Made by a program: the position numbers and the translations under genes. This document shows, one piece after another, positions 63,630 to 64,000 of a stretch of DNA of 64,000 nt. The first letter of the stretch is position 1, and each line of letters starts with the position of its first letter. Under the pieces are notes generated by a model. That model was given only the letters and a program-made list of their open reading frames with translations, had not been told where the DNA came from and did not search any database. The DNA lies in the NCBI RefSeq assembly GCF_019352895.1, contig NZ_JAAAFX010000004.1:736714-800713 (forward strand), in the 5' to 3' direction. This DNA is from Variovorax boronicumulans (GTDB lineage: Bacteria; Pseudomonadota; Gammaproteobacteria; Burkholderiales; Burkholderiaceae_C).

Positions 63630-63880
63630 AGGCCGGTATCCGGGCTCGCGGAGCGCCTTCATCCATGCGCCGTGGCGACATGGACAAGACAGAAGCCCTC
63701 GCCTTCCCACGCCCGAAGGCGCAGTGGCTGGCGACGCCGAAAAGGCATCGCGTGAGGGCTCCGAATCCGCTGACCGTTGCGGGGGCAGCACAGGCCTGTC
63801 GCATCGTGCACAAACAACGATGCGGGTCACCTGTTTCCCGTTTGACCTGCATGCCATGTCTGGCAGCGAGGCACCTTCGG
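63630..63880 (-). ncRNA. Cobalamin riboswitch
   Basis: Read on the minus strand, the conserved pieces appear in order: AAGGTGCC (63870-63877), GGGAAACAGGTG (63828-63839), the core GCTGCCCCCGCAACGG (63774-63789), GCCACTG (63722-63728), GTGGGAAGGCGAGGGC (63695-63710) and a B12-box-like GCGAGCCCGGATACCGGCC (63631-63649). This is the known layout of the AdoCbl aptamer. The 165 nt between it and the receptor start would hold the expression platform. When cobalamin is plentiful the downstream gene should be turned off. Confidence 0.88.
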
Positions 63881-63929
63881 ATCGAGCCGGACAACGACGC
63901 CACCACAGCGGCGTCAGTCCAGCGCGGCG

Positions 63930-63957
63930 ATTATAGGAACGGCCGACGAAGGCTCAA
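63930..63957 (-). promoter_or_regulatory. Promoter of the riboswitch-receptor transcript
   Basis: On the minus strand, -35 TTGAGC (63957-63952), 16-bp spacer and a perfect -10 TATAAT (63935-63930). Transcription would start near 63.92 kb, about 45 nt before the aptamer begins. Confidence 0.65.
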
Positions 63958-64000
63958 CTGTTGGAGACCCGTATCAACGCACCCGCATAGGCCATGAACG

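Noticed and set aside
63595..63906. A 103-codon minus-strand frame upstream of the TonB receptor
   Set aside because: It lies over the cobalamin riboswitch; the conserved aptamer pieces explain this sequence better than coding.

Overview
The window looks like chromosomal DNA of a GC-rich betaproteobacterium of the order Burkholderiales, most likely family Comamonadaceae and close to Variovorax. This rests on protein style, the rpsF-priB-rpsR-rplI order, a PEP synthase beside its DUF299 regulator, an nlpD-pcm-surE block, and Fur boxes of the AATGAGAAT-n-ATTCTCATT form. No species marker is present, so the genus is an inference.

Layout. 1-4.6 kb: housekeeping replication and ribosome genes on the minus strand (UvrD-like helicase, dnaB, rplI, rpsR, priB, rpsF). 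4.6-8.7 kb: a small unknown gene, ppsA and, divergently, ppsR. 8.7-29.1 kb: a large iron and oxidative-stress district. It holds a Fur-controlled heme uptake operon (TonB receptor, hmuS, a VOC protein, hmuTUV), ahpC/ahpF with an OxyR-type site, and bacterioferritin. Next comes a Fur-preceded PepSY/DUF2271/DUF4198/ApbE/flavoreductase operon, read here as a flavin-based periplasmic electron path. It is followed by a catecholate-type TonB receptor, a PiuC-type dioxygenase, bfd, tonB-exbB-exbD and hemP. 29.2-37.6 kb: an HbpS-like gene, a BI-1 family membrane protein, rlmD, nlpD, pcm, surE, a quinone oxidoreductase, an H-NS protein, an SDR and two tRNA genes (Ala-CGC and Lys-CTT).

37.6-58.4 kb: a type VI secretion (T6SS) gene cluster, all on the minus strand. 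It contains tssJ, a VasX-like pore-forming effector with its DUF4123 adaptor and a DUF6708 neighbour, vgrG, tssA, tssG, tssF, tssE and tagJ. The sheath, Hcp, TssK, TssL and TssM genes are absent from the window. The clpV gene is cut after its first ATPase domain and joined in frame to a GH19/lysozyme-like effector. Behind it lies an array of effector-tip and immunity-like genes that appears duplicated, ending in a scrap of vgrG.

58.7-64.0 kb: a locus headed by a cobalamin riboswitch on the minus strand that precedes a TonB receptor. Next to it sit an FhuF-like 2Fe-2S protein and a BacA/Rv1819c-type ABC transporter. An inversion of about 2.35 kb, with CTAG at both breakpoints, has flipped fhuF and the first 519 codons of the ABC gene. 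The last 51 codons of that gene were left behind on the other side. Turning the segment back restores one operon: riboswitch, receptor, fhuF, ABC transporter. This suggests an alternative corrinoid-uptake route that is broken, or switched, in this strain.
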